This document shows, one piece after another, positions 8,613 to 16,967 of a DNA stretch of 64,000 bases. The notes under the pieces are model-generated. The model was not told the origin of the DNA, ran no database searches, and worked only from the letters and a program-made list of their open reading frames with translations. The position numbers were made by a program, and so were the translations under genes. Numbering within the stretch: the stretch's first letter is position 1; each line of letters opens with the position of its first letter. This DNA comes from Acinetobacter lactucae (GTDB lineage: Bacteria; Pseudomonadota; Gammaproteobacteria; Pseudomonadales; Moraxellaceae): positions 62,001-126,000 of the forward strand of contig NZ_LRPE01000012.1 of assembly GCF_001605885.1 (NCBI RefSeq), in the 5' to 3' direction.

Positions 8613-8640
8613 TTGTTCTTGAAAAATAAACCATTATCCT
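8613..8640 (+). promoter_or_regulatory. Candidate promoter for the repeat-RNA/RT unit
   Basis: TTGTTC, 16 bp, TATCCT on the plus strand. A start near 8647 would place the first 127-bp repeat at the 5' end of the transcript. The -35 match is modest. Confidence 0.35.
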
Positions 8641-8672
8641 CATTATTGTTAGAACGTAGCTTCCAATTTTCA

Positions 8673-8799
8673 TCTTTGCGAGTTGCGCTGCACGTATCCA
8701 AGCGGCAATGTGATACCACGGTCACTAGTTGGTCATGGGTATCTGGCGTGTCTCTGGCCTATTCATTCGCGCATGACGTGGTGAGTCGGGATGAGATTC
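8673..8799 (+). repeat. 127-bp structured repeat R1 upstream of the reverse transcriptase
   Basis: Matches R2 (9068-9194) at all positions except 8708-8710, which read ATG here and TAC there. Visibly more GC-rich than its surroundings. Folding by eye gives GTATC/GATAC (8694-8698, 8712-8716) with a 13-base loop that contains the variable triplet, then a long hairpin with CCACG-TCA/TGA-CGTGG (8716-8724, 8774-8781) and inner ATGGGTA/TATTCAT (8735-8741, 8760-8766). A frame is open through it, but the fold and the strict conservation favour RNA. Confidence 0.85.
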
Positions 8800-9067
8800 T
8801 TAGTTTGGACCCGTCTTCTTCCTAGGTAATGTCGGGAAGGCGGGTAAAGAGCGTGTGGGGCAGCCCATGAGCACGGATGGGGAAGCGCGTAAGTCGTCGC
8901 CTCACTCTGGCTGTGTTTTCGGATGGCTTTTATACGGTCTTTGTACCTTATTAAGTCATTTATACATCTGTTATTGGGAGGATTTTGATTTGAGTGAACT
9001 AAATAAATTAATATTGCGTCTCATTCTCATTTGCTCGGCGGCGGCTGCACGGTTTACGGTTTGCATC
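8800..9067 (+). other. Spacer between the two 127-bp repeats
   Basis: 268 bp without a convincing gene. Its left part is GC-rich and can form a 10-bp stem ACCCGTCTTC/GAAGGCGGGT (about 8809-8844); its right part is AT-rich. Possibly part of the same transcript as the repeats. Confidence 0.4.
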
Positions 9068-9194
9068 TCTTTGCGAGTTGCGCTGCACGTATCCAAGCGG
9101 CATACTGATACCACGGTCACTAGTTGGTCATGGGTATCTGGCGTGTCTCTGGCCTATTCATTCGCGCATGACGTGGTGAGTCGGGATGAGATTC
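9068..9194 (+). repeat. 127-bp structured repeat R2, 50 bp before the reverse transcriptase
   Basis: Second copy of R1, 395 bp downstream, with TAC at 9103-9105 in the loop of the first hairpin. It is additionally flanked by a 7-bp inverted repeat, GGTTTGC (9058-9064) and GCAAACC (9207-9213), which would close the whole repeat into one domain, reminiscent of the a1/a2 repeats around retron msr-msd RNAs. That comparison is by layout only. Confidence 0.85.
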
Positions 9195-9243
9195 CACCTC
9201 TTTAACGCAAACCTAGGGTTAGACATTTGCGGCAAGAATTACG

Positions 9244-10464
9244 ATGACAAAAAAAGTAAAAACTGCATTAGTTCAGGTCGCGAGCCTTGCTAATCTTGAA
9301 GAAGCTTGGGACCATATTTGGAAAAATTCAAAAAAACAATCTAAAAGCTCTTTGGATTTAAACAACATAAGCCTCAATGATTTTAATCACAATAAAAAAC
9401 AGCTATTGAAAAAAATTTCAAAAAAGTTGTTAGATAGATCTTATGGATTTAGTGATCTCCATCCGTTTTTAGTTCCTAAATCGAATGGTAAATATAGGTT
9501 AATTTGTGTACCGACTATTGAAGACCGTATAGTACAACGAGCCTTACTAAATGTACTGAACAATTATTATCATAATCAACTTGATAATGGTATAAGCTAT
9601 GGTTTTATCACTAAAAAAACAGTTAAAGATGCGGCTAAGAAAGCCTGTGAACTTCGCAAGACGCATAATTGGGTTTATAAAACTGATATCACTGCATTTT
9701 TCGATAATGTAGACCGTGAAAAACTTAAGGAAAAAGTTAAATCTTTAGTTAAACATCGCTCCCTCCATCCTCTATTATTTTCGATAATAAATCGTGAAGT
9801 ACAAATTACTTCAAATTCTCAAGGATCAAGGATTAAAAAACTTGGAATTAGAAGAGGACATGGTGTCCGTCAAGGAATGCCTTTGTCTCCTTTTTTTGCA
9901 AATTTATTTTTAGGAACTTTTGATAATGAAATTAAAGCTACTGGTTTTAGGGCTGTAAGATATGCCGATGATTTAATTTTCTTTGCTAAGAGTAAGCATG
10001 AATGTGAACAAATTGACAGTTTTTGCCGTACATCTTTAAAAAAATTAGATTTAGATATTCCCCTACTTGGTGAATTAAATTCAAAGACAGTAATTTACAA
10101 CCCAAACGAAACAGTTGAGTTCTTGAGATTAGGTTTAAGTAAGAAAAAATGTAATGCTGACTATGAGCTTATTTTGACAAATGAACAATTACAAATGATC
10201 CGTACGGAATTACTACAATTAGGCTCAATCAAACAACTACTGGATAGTAATATTAAGTTAGCTAATCTTGGGATTGCTATTGAATCACGTATATCTGGAT
10301 ATAAAGCTGCATACTCAGATTGTATTACTAACTATACTGAACTTGAAAACCACATGATTGATTTACATCAGAAAGTTCTCCATAGAATATACGGAGTTGG
10401 TGGTTTAAATATTAACTTAAGTTCACTTTCTAGTGAAAATAGAAAATTTCTTGGTTTAACTTAA
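9244..10464 (+). CDS. Reverse transcriptase, retron/UG-like, probable defence element
   Basis: A 406-residue protein with an RT palm: LVPKSNGKYRLICVPTIEDR (about 78-97), motif A KTDITAFFDNVD (about 147), RQGMPLSPFFANLF (about 218), catalytic RYADDLIFF (about 239). QG, not SQ, in the RQGMP motif argues against a diversity-generating element; no maturase or endonuclease domain argues against a group II intron; the retron VTG motif is not evident. This leaves the heterogeneous UG/Abi-type RTs, several of which are anti-phage enzymes using an upstream ncRNA. Two 127-bp structured repeats lie just upstream. AT-rich codons unlike neighbouring core genes suggest transfer. The ATG has a weak ribosome site. 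Confidence 0.85.
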   Translation: MTKKVKTALVQVASLANLEEAWDHIWKNSKKQSKSSLDLNNISLNDFNHNKKQLLKKISKKLLDRSYGFSDLHPFLVPKSNGKYRLICVPTIEDRIVQRALLNVLNNYYHNQLDNGISYGFITKKTVKDAAKKACELRKTHNWVYKTDITAFFDNVDREKLKEKVKSLVKHRSLHPLLFSIINREVQITSNSQGSRIKKLGIRRGHGVRQGMPLSPFFANLFLGTFDNEIKATGFRAVRYADDLIFFAKSKHECEQIDSFCRTSLKKLDLDIPLLGELNSKTVIYNPNETVEFLRLGLSKKKCNADYELILTNEQLQMIRTELLQLGSIKQLLDSNIKLANLGIAIESRISGYKAAYSDCITNYTELENHMIDLHQKVLHRIYGVGGLNINLSSLSSENRKFLGLT

Positions 10465-10491
10465 TACACTCAACTCCTTAGAAAGGCTTAA

Positions 10492-11712
10492 TCAATCCAT
10501 CAACTTTTTACGGCGATACAACCCGCAATTGCCAGAAAATAGCGCTGCCAATAAACAAGTAATAATGGCGTAAGTGGCAACATTCATGCCAAATAGCTCA
10601 ATCGCTAAAATAATAGATGTTAACGGTGCCTTACTTGCCCCTGAAAACAGACTCACCAAACCTAAGCCTGCAAGCAATGAAATTGGTAGGTTTAAAACTG
10701 CCCCTAGAGCATTCCCTAATGTCGCACCCACATAAAACAACGGCGTAATTTCACCACCTTTAAAGCCTGAACCTAAAGTGATGGCGGTAAAAACGGTCTT
10801 GTTAAAAAAGTCGTAAAACTCAATCGGCACATAAAAAGATGAAATGATTTTATCTGTACCCAAACCGTTGTATTGCTGATGCGCAGTGAACAACGTAAGT
10901 AGCATAATGACAATACCACCCGCCATCGTTCTTAATGGCAAATAGCGAATATATTTATAAAAGACGTCACTCGCAAAATGAATGGCAGCAATAAAGAAAC
11001 GTGCAGCCAAACCAAAGATCAGACCTGCCACAATTAAGTTCATGAGCGTGCCAAAATGAATGGCTGGAAACTCACTAATCACATAAAAAATATGCGGATG
11101 AACAATATCGAATAGTTCAGGAATGGTCGAAGCAATAAGCGCCGACACAAAACACGGGAAAATAGCTGAGTATCTTAAATTACCTAAAGCTGTAATTTCT
11201 AAACCATAAATTGCACCTGCCAAAGGCAAGCCAAACACCCCTGCAAAGCCAGCGCCAATACTGGCGATTAAGCAAATTTTTCGGTTATCTTCCGAGATTT
11301 TTAATATATGGCTCAGGTGGTCAATTAAAGCACCCGAAAGCTGAACTGCTGGCGCCTCACGCCCTGCCGAACCACCAAACAACTGCGTTAAAATTGAGGT
11401 GATAAAAATGATAGGGCTCATTCGTTTTGGAATAAACGACTTAGGCTGGTGAATTTCATCAATCAGTAAATGAGTTCCCCGTTCAATCGGCGATCCATAT
11501 TTTTTAATGAGGTAACCAATACCAAAACCCACAAAAGGCAAAAAGTAGATGAGCCATTGATGCAGACTTCTGACTTTGTTTGAAATATCAAAGGCAACAA
11601 AAATTAAGGTCGAGGCTAGCCCTGCTACGACTCCAATCACAATTGAGATGACGAGCCAATAGACACTGTATTTTAGAATTTGATCATATTCAGATGAAGG
11701 TAGAATTTTCAT
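10492..11712 (-). CDS. ClC-family anion transporter, possibly fluoride type (CLC-F)
   Basis: A 406-residue membrane protein with about ten hydrophobic helices. The usual filter GSGIP is replaced by GTHLLIDEIH (about 81-90); the helix F glutamate is present in GSAGREAP; the helix N motif is GFKGGEITPLFYVGATLG (about 308-325) instead of GGIFAPM. The GGEVTPLF-type signature is associated with fluoride/proton CLC-F antiporters, so F- export is a reasonable guess, but no fluoride riboswitch was found upstream. The gene converges on the RT gene with only 27 bp between stops, marking the right edge of that island. Confidence 0.8.
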   Translation of the reverse strand: MKILPSSEYDQILKYSVYWLVISIVIGVVAGLASTLIFVAFDISNKVRSLHQWLIYFLPFVGFGIGYLIKKYGSPIERGTHLLIDEIHQPKSFIPKRMSPIIFITSILTQLFGGSAGREAPAVQLSGALIDHLSHILKISEDNRKICLIASIGAGFAGVFGLPLAGAIYGLEITALGNLRYSAIFPCFVSALIASTIPELFDIVHPHIFYVISEFPAIHFGTLMNLIVAGLIFGLAARFFIAAIHFASDVFYKYIRYLPLRTMAGGIVIMLLTLFTAHQQYNGLGTDKIISSFYVPIEFYDFFNKTVFTAITLGSGFKGGEITPLFYVGATLGNALGAVLNLPISLLAGLGLVSLFSGASKAPLTSIILAIELFGMNVATYAIITCLLAALFSGNCGLYRRKKLMD

Positions 11713-12016
11713 TCGCTTTCTTCAATTCGCCTTTGAGTGGATGCCAAATTCTCAAATTATTTTTATGCTGCCAGCTCATTAAGTGAGAAATGCTTAAACT
11801 GGGCTAAAAATTAAAGCCCGCATATGCGAGCTTTCAATACAGTGATTAATTTTTGGTATCACTAAACTGTGACAAATATCTCATAATTGGCGCTATTTTT
11901 CAAGTTGAAAATAGTTAACGAGTACCGTGAAAAACAACTCACTAAGTGAATAAATAAGCATTGGCTTTGACCACATTAAAGTCACGCTCAATTAGGGCAA
12001 ATCTCTTATTTAAATC
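11713..12016. other. Intergenic region between ClC gene and biotin carboxylase
   Basis: Holds the terminator of the 5-oxoprolinase operon at 11813 and, presumably, the minus-strand promoter of the ClC gene. No further gene or RNA motif was recognised. Confidence 0.5.
11813..11834 (-). terminator. Probable terminator of the 5-oxoprolinase operon
   Basis: On the minus strand AAAGCTCGCA-TA-TGCGGGCTTT pairs fully (one G-U) and is followed by AATTTTT. It lies about 180 bp after the last stop codon. Confidence 0.6.
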
Positions 12017-13738
12017 TCACTCAATGCTACCAATCACAGTTTCTGCATGACAGGTCCCGCCTTTCTCCACACTAAGCTGAATCACACCATTGCGATGCGC
12101 CAGTACTTGTACTTCCATTTTCATAGCTTCCATAATGGCAACCACTTGGCCTTCGGTAACTTGCTCTCCATTTTCAACTTTCCAAGTGCTAATCACACCA
12201 TTAATTGGAGCAAGTAAATGCTCGGCACTGACTTCTGGCTCGGCTGTTTGTGCCTGAACAGCGGTAGCTGGGCCTTGTGCAAACATCCCTGCTGGTAAAC
12301 CTAAACGGTGTAACTTGCCATCAATTTCAATATAACTGAGTAGCATTGGTTGTTGATGGTTTGGAACGCCCCGTTTAGTTGGCTTTAACTCTTGTTTAAA
12401 GTCGTTTTCGATCCAGCGCGTATGTACATTAAATTCATCGGTAAAGTCAGGTTCATTAAGTACTGCACGGTGGAAATCTAAAACCGAAGCCACGCCTTCA
12501 ATTTTAAATTGCTTTAAAGCACGTTTAGCGCGGGCAATTGCAACTTCTCGGGTTGGACCAGTCACAATCAGTTTTGCCATCAGTGAGTCAAAGTGATTAG
12601 ACACCAATGACCCAGTCCGAACACCTGTATCAACCCGTACACCATGACCAAACGGCGCTTCAAATAAACTCAACACACCAAAGGCTGGAATAAAACCACG
12701 TGCTGGATCTTCGGCATTTATACGAAACTCAATCGCATGACCTTGTGCTTTTGGGGTTTCTTTAATAGAAAGCTCACGGCCCTGTGCCACGCGAATTTGC
12801 TCAACCACCAAATCGACTTTTGATGTTTCTTCGGTTACTGGGTGTTCAACTTGCAAACGGGTATTTACTTCTAAGAATGAAAGCTTGCCGTCACGACTCA
12901 GTAAATATTCAACTGTTCCCGCACCGACATAGTTTGCGGCCTGACAAATGTTTTTTGCCGAGGTTAAAATTTGCTGATAAATCTCATCGCTAATAAATGG
13001 CGCTGGCGCTTCTTCGACTAACTTTTGGTTACGGCGTTGCAATGAACAATCACGTGTACCTAGCACCACAATATTGCCATGCTGGTCAGCAATCACCTGT
13101 GCTTCTACATGACGCGGTTTATCAAGATATTGCTCGACAAAACATTCACCACGACCAAAGGCAGCTTTTGCCTCTCGTACTGCCGACTCATAAAGCTCTT
13201 GAACTTCTTCGAGTTTCCACGCAACTTTTAAGCCGCGACCACCACCACCAAATGCGGCTTTAATGGCAATCGGTAAACCAAACTGTTTAGCAAACGCTAA
13301 AGCCTCCTCTGCATTATTGAGTGGGTCTTGTGTACCTTGAACTAACGGCGCACCAACTGAAGCAGCAATTTTACGCGCTTCGATTTTATCGCCTAGTTTT
13401 TCAATCGCACTTGGTGATGGCCCGACCCATTTTAAGCCCGCATCAATCACAGCTTGAGCAAACTCAGCACGCTCAGATAAAAAGCCATAACCCGGATGAA
13501 CCATAGTCGCTTTCGATTTTTTTGCAACTTCGATAATGGCTGGAATATTTAAATAGGTTTCACTGGCAGTTGCACCAGCCAAGCCCCATGCTTCGTCTGC
13601 AAGTTCGACGTGCATGCTGCCGATGTCATCATCTGCATATAACGCGACCGATGAAATACCCATATCACGGCAAGCATGGATAATACGAACGGCAATTTCA
13701 CCACGGTTAGCAATCAATAATTTTTCTGTATTCATCAT
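12017..13738 (-). CDS. Biotin carboxylase fused to biotin carrier domain
   Basis: A 573-residue two-domain protein. Biotin carboxylase spans about 1-450 (LLIANRGEIAVRIIHACRDM; GGGGRGLKVAW near 166; FLEVNTRLQVEH near 290); the C-terminal biotinyl domain ends in VVAIMEAMKMEVQ, where the lysine is biotinylated. It overlaps the PxpB-PxpC gene by 4 bp (ATGA) and ends the operon. No separate carboxyltransferase is present. The operon therefore holds, on two proteins, the same four domain types as urea carboxylase (BC, BCCP, KipI/AHS1, KipA/AHS2). A role in lactam or 5-oxoproline carboxylation is conceivable; it is not established by the sequence. Confidence 0.85.
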   Translation of the reverse strand: MMNTEKLLIANRGEIAVRIIHACRDMGISSVALYADDDIGSMHVELADEAWGLAGATASETYLNIPAIIEVAKKSKATMVHPGYGFLSERAEFAQAVIDAGLKWVGPSPSAIEKLGDKIEARKIAASVGAPLVQGTQDPLNNAEEALAFAKQFGLPIAIKAAFGGGGRGLKVAWKLEEVQELYESAVREAKAAFGRGECFVEQYLDKPRHVEAQVIADQHGNIVVLGTRDCSLQRRNQKLVEEAPAPFISDEIYQQILTSAKNICQAANYVGAGTVEYLLSRDGKLSFLEVNTRLQVEHPVTEETSKVDLVVEQIRVAQGRELSIKETPKAQGHAIEFRINAEDPARGFIPAFGVLSLFEAPFGHGVRVDTGVRTGSLVSNHFDSLMAKLIVTGPTREVAIARAKRALKQFKIEGVASVLDFHRAVLNEPDFTDEFNVHTRWIENDFKQELKPTKRGVPNHQQPMLLSYIEIDGKLHRLGLPAGMFAQGPATAVQAQTAEPEVSAEHLLAPINGVISTWKVENGEQVTEGQVVAIMEAMKMEVQVLAHRNGVIQLSVEKGGTCHAETVIGSIE

Positions 13739-15318
13739 TCATTCTCAAAATCTGTAAATTCGGCAATTTTTTTAAATTTGATGCGGCAACCCGCCGGAAT
13801 CTGTGCCACCAAGTCCCAATGGTGTTTAGCAACTGAGGCAATGACCGGATATCCACCCGTTAAAGGGTGATCATTCATAAATAAAACGGGCTGGCCACTC
13901 GGTGGAATCTGCAAAGCACCAATGCATGTGCCTTCACTTTCCAGTTCATGGGTAATTTTGCGAATTAGAGGCTGTTCACCTGAAAGTCTTAGCCCAACTC
14001 GGTTGCTTTCATTGGTCACGAGCCATTCTTGCTGACACAGCAGCTCAATACTGTCTTGTTCAAACCAGTCTGTGCGTGGTCCCATCACAATATCTAGCTC
14101 AACGACTTCGCCAGCTCGCGGTAAGTCACTTTTGCCCACTTCATTTACGTTAATATTGGCTGCTTTGACCAGCCCTTGATAAATAGTATCTCCAAGCTTT
14201 AAAGGCTCTGGCCCTAACACCGCCAAGCTGTCAAACGAAGTACTATTAAGTACAGGTTCAATGTCTATACCACCACGAACTGCCAGATAGTTTCTTAAGC
14301 CAGCGGTCGGTGGCAGAATTTGAAATTCATCGCCTTCATCCAAATCAATTGGCTGATAACTTGCAAAGTCTGCGGTTTGCCCGTCGGCAAATTTCACACG
14401 AATGTTTGAGATGGCTCCTGCAACTGCAATAACACCTGCATGCTGCATTTTGGCTTTTAAGCCACCATTTAAAACTTCAATGACTGGTGTATCGGTTGGA
14501 TTACCCACAATACGATTAGCACTGTGCATGGCAGATAAATCCATTGCTCCCGCCACACCAACGCCAATCTTGGTCTGGTTTAAGCGCCCTTCGTCTTGAA
14601 TAAGCATTTGTAAACTTGGCGTAATAATCGTAAACAGTGGCACAGATTGTTTCGGCTCAACTGTACGCGTGATTTGCTGTGGTACATTTACAGTTGTTGG
14701 ACGATGTGTGACATCTTCAAAATGAACGGTCATGCCCAGTAACAGCAATGCTGGATTTTTCCGCTCTAAATCCCACATTTTTTCCGATGTAGTCCCAATC
14801 AGCTGCCAGCCGCCCGGACTGTCTTTTGGGTAAATTCCAGAGTATTTTCCAGCCAAACCCAAAGAGCCTGACGGTATTTTTTTACGCGGAACCGTTAAGC
14901 GTGGAATATCGGTAAAAGGTTTATCGGGACTGCTCATATAAGCAAAGCCCGGCGCAAATCCAATAAAAGCCACATTCCACACGCTTTGGTGATGTTTTCT
15001 AATCACATCAGCCACAGATAGCCCTTGTAACTCGGCAACCTGAGCGAGGTCTTCGCCATCATAACGAATCGGCACAATCACTTCTTGGCCGCTACGCTCA
15101 AATCCAGAATCAATTTTGAGGCTTTGAATTGATGCAACCAGCATTTTAAAGTTGGTTTCGATCTCGTTAAAAAAAACCAAAATTGTTTTTGCAGCGGGGA
15201 CTAAGTCTTTAATTCCATTCAATTGCGTATTTTGCAATTTATTGTATAACGCCAAAGTTTCTTCAAGGCTCGTAAGCTCAATCAGAAAACAATCGGCGTT
15301 TACCGATAAAAAACGCAT
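13735..15318 (-). CDS. Fused 5-oxoprolinase subunits PxpB-PxpC (KipI-KipA)
   Basis: 527 residues in two parts. About 1-220 is KipI/AHS1-type (FIGFAPGFAYMSSPDK; PGGWQLIGTT); about 230-527 is KipA/AHS2-type (MLIQDEGRLNQTKIGVGVAG; RGGIDIEPVLNSTSFDSLAVLG; GYPVIASVAKHHWDL). Bacillus and E. coli encode them separately; fusions are common in other proteobacteria. With PxpA they form the ATP-dependent 5-oxoprolinase that opens 5-oxoproline to glutamate. Next gene downstream (biotin carboxylase) overlaps by 4 bp; the DUF1445 gene is 32 bp upstream. A cytoplasmic complex is expected. Confidence 0.87.
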   Translation of the reverse strand: MRFLSVNADCFLIELTSLEETLALYNKLQNTQLNGIKDLVPAAKTILVFFNEIETNFKMLVASIQSLKIDSGFERSGQEVIVPIRYDGEDLAQVAELQGLSVADVIRKHHQSVWNVAFIGFAPGFAYMSSPDKPFTDIPRLTVPRKKIPSGSLGLAGKYSGIYPKDSPGGWQLIGTTSEKMWDLERKNPALLLLGMTVHFEDVTHRPTTVNVPQQITRTVEPKQSVPLFTIITPSLQMLIQDEGRLNQTKIGVGVAGAMDLSAMHSANRIVGNPTDTPVIEVLNGGLKAKMQHAGVIAVAGAISNIRVKFADGQTADFASYQPIDLDEGDEFQILPPTAGLRNYLAVRGGIDIEPVLNSTSFDSLAVLGPEPLKLGDTIYQGLVKAANINVNEVGKSDLPRAGEVVELDIVMGPRTDWFEQDSIELLCQQEWLVTNESNRVGLRLSGEQPLIRKITHELESEGTCIGALQIPPSGQPVLFMNDHPLTGGYPVIASVAKHHWDLVAQIPAGCRIKFKKIAEFTDFENE

Positions 15319-15350
15319 TTGCTTATCCTTTTAATTCTTCTTTAGCCCAA

Positions 15351-16166
15351 TTAGCCAATCCAAGCACGGTCAGGAATGTCGGTAATAAACATGTGACCCG
15401 GTGCATGACTAATCGCAAAAGGAATTTTCGAGTTCATGACTGCTGCTTGCGGTGTTACCCCACATGCCCAAAACACCGGAATTTCACCTGCTTCAATACG
15501 AGAAGCATCACCAAAGTCAGGCTTATTTACATCCAAAATTCCTAAGCTTTCAGGGTGCCCAATATGTACAGGTGCGCCATGCACGCTTGGCATACGTGCT
15601 GTAATTTTTACCGCTTCACTAATTTGATGCGATGGAATTGGTCGCATAGAAACGACCATGTTTCCTGAAATACGCCCTGCTGGTTGGCACTGTATGTTGC
15701 TCAAATACATCGGAACATTGGTGTCGTCATGAATATGGCGAACTTCAATACCCGCTTCTTGCAAAGCTGTTTCAAACGAAAAACTACAGCCAATTAAGAA
15801 AGTCACCAAATCAGGATGGGCGTTGTAAATCTCGCTCGCATCGGTCACTTCATCGACCATTTCACCATCTTTCCAAATGCGATAGCGCGGGAAATCGGTT
15901 CGGATGTCAGAATCTGCGGCAAGCTTAGTTGCGTAGATGCCTTCTTCAAGCACATCAAGCACTGGGCAACTTTGCGGGTTACGGTGTGCATATAGTAAAA
16001 AATCATATGCCCACTCTTTTGGCACCGAAATCATGTTGACCTGCGTCATGCCAGCCGCCATGCCTGCCGTTGGTTTATCAAAACCTGCACGGATTTTTAA
16101 ACGCGCATCTAAAGCGGCTTCAAGCTGAGCTGGGTCGACTTTAATATCCTTATACATGGTGCTCAT
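15351..16166 (-). CDS. DUF1445 (YcsI-like) putative hydro-lyase
   Basis: A 271-residue DUF1445 protein. Recognisable blocks: [20 protein letters not shown] near the N terminus, [17 protein letters not shown] in the middle, and [10 protein letters not shown] near the C terminus. The family is called D-glutamate cyclase or putative hydro-lyase in databases and is regularly linked to pxp/kip clusters, as in Bacillus ycsFGI-kipIA. A D-glutamate cyclase activity would make 5-oxoproline for the adjacent 5-oxoprolinase, which fits. Starts 2 bp after the stop of pxpA. Confidence 0.82.
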   Translation of the reverse strand: MSTMYKDIKVDPAQLEAALDARLKIRAGFDKPTAGMAAGMTQVNMISVPKEWAYDFLLYAHRNPQSCPVLDVLEEGIYATKLAADSDIRTDFPRYRIWKDGEMVDEVTDASEIYNAHPDLVTFLIGCSFSFETALQEAGIEVRHIHDDTNVPMYLSNIQCQPAGRISGNMVVSMRPIPSHQISEAVKITARMPSVHGAPVHIGHPESLGILDVNKPDFGDASRIEAGEIPVFWACGVTPQAAVMNSKIPFAISHAPGHMFITDIPDRAWIG

Positions 16167-16168
16167 CC

Positions 16169-16933
16169 TTATGCTTTATTTACAAACGGGCGGATTTCAA
16201 TATTATTTTTTACAAGCTCGGCTTTAATGGCTGCCGACATCTCTAGCGCACCGTCGGTGTCGCCATGTAAGCAAATCGTGTCGGCCTGAATTGGGGTAAA
16301 TACGCCGTCAATTGACTCAACCCCACCATTTTTAAGCATTGAAACCACACGGCTCGCAACAAATGCCGAGTCGTGTAAAACCGCACCTTCTAGACGACGA
16401 GACACCAGTGAGCCATCGCTGTTATAAGCACGGTCTGCAAAAGCTTCTGACACAACTTTTAAACCAGCCGCACGTGCCTGCTCGACTAAGTTCGACCCGG
16501 CCAAAGCCACTAAAACCAGTTCAGAGTTATACATTTGAATTGCATCAATTACTGCTGCTGCCTGAGCTTGGTCATGTGCAATAGTGTTATAGAGCGCGCC
16601 ATGTGGTTTAACATATTGCACTTTTGAGCCTGCCACTTTAGCCAAGCCATCGAGTGCGGAAATTTGATAAAGCACATCGGCAATGAGTTCGTCACGTGAT
16701 AAATCCATATTACGGCGGCCAAAACCCACAAGGTCTGGATAAGACACATGAGCACCAATGGTCACACCCAGCTCAACTGCTTTACGAATCGTTTTTAGAA
16801 TGCCGAGCGGGTCGCCCGCATGGAAGCCACACGCAATATTGGCACTGGTCACGACAGGTAAAATCTGATCATCATTACCCATTTTCCATGAGCCAAAGCT
16901 TTCACCCAAATCACTATTTAAATCTACAAACAT
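16169..16933 (-). CDS. pxpA: 5-oxoprolinase subunit PxpA (LamB/YcsF family)
   Basis: A 254-residue LamB/YcsF protein with the diagnostic start [14 protein letters not shown], then [13 protein letters not shown] (about 30-42), [15 protein letters not shown] (about 60-75), VKPHGALYN (about 107) and a final [10 protein letters not shown]. Acts with PxpB and PxpC in ATP-dependent ring opening of 5-oxoproline. It is second in the operon, after the NRAMP-like carrier. The length is that expected of the family. Confidence 0.93.
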   Translation of the reverse strand: MFVDLNSDLGESFGSWKMGNDDQILPVVTSANIACGFHAGDPLGILKTIRKAVELGVTIGAHVSYPDLVGFGRRNMDLSRDELIADVLYQISALDGLAKVAGSKVQYVKPHGALYNTIAHDQAQAAAVIDAIQMYNSELVLVALAGSNLVEQARAAGLKVVSEAFADRAYNSDGSLVSRRLEGAVLHDSAFVASRVVSMLKNGGVESIDGVFTPIQADTICLHGDTDGALEMSAAIKAELVKNNIEIRPFVNKA

Positions 16934-16967
16934 GGCATTATTCCTTTATCACTTTACGCAGTCTGGC

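Noticed and set aside
8607..9205. Two open frames with the same peptide (RVALHVSKR...) through R1 and R2
   Set aside because: The repeats are GC-rich, fold strongly and are nearly identical at all codon positions; the frames have different contexts and no convincing ribosome sites. RNA is more likely.
8673..10464. Diversity-generating retroelement
   Set aside because: The RT has QG rather than SQ in the RQGMP motif, and the repeat differences are not confined to adenines; no variable protein gene is present.
9244..10464. Group II intron
   Set aside because: No maturase or HNH part in the protein and no domain V/VI-like hairpin in the 27 bp that separate it from the next gene.
11713..12016. 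Fluoride riboswitch upstream of the ClC gene
   Set aside because: The conserved crcB-motif blocks are not present on the minus strand.
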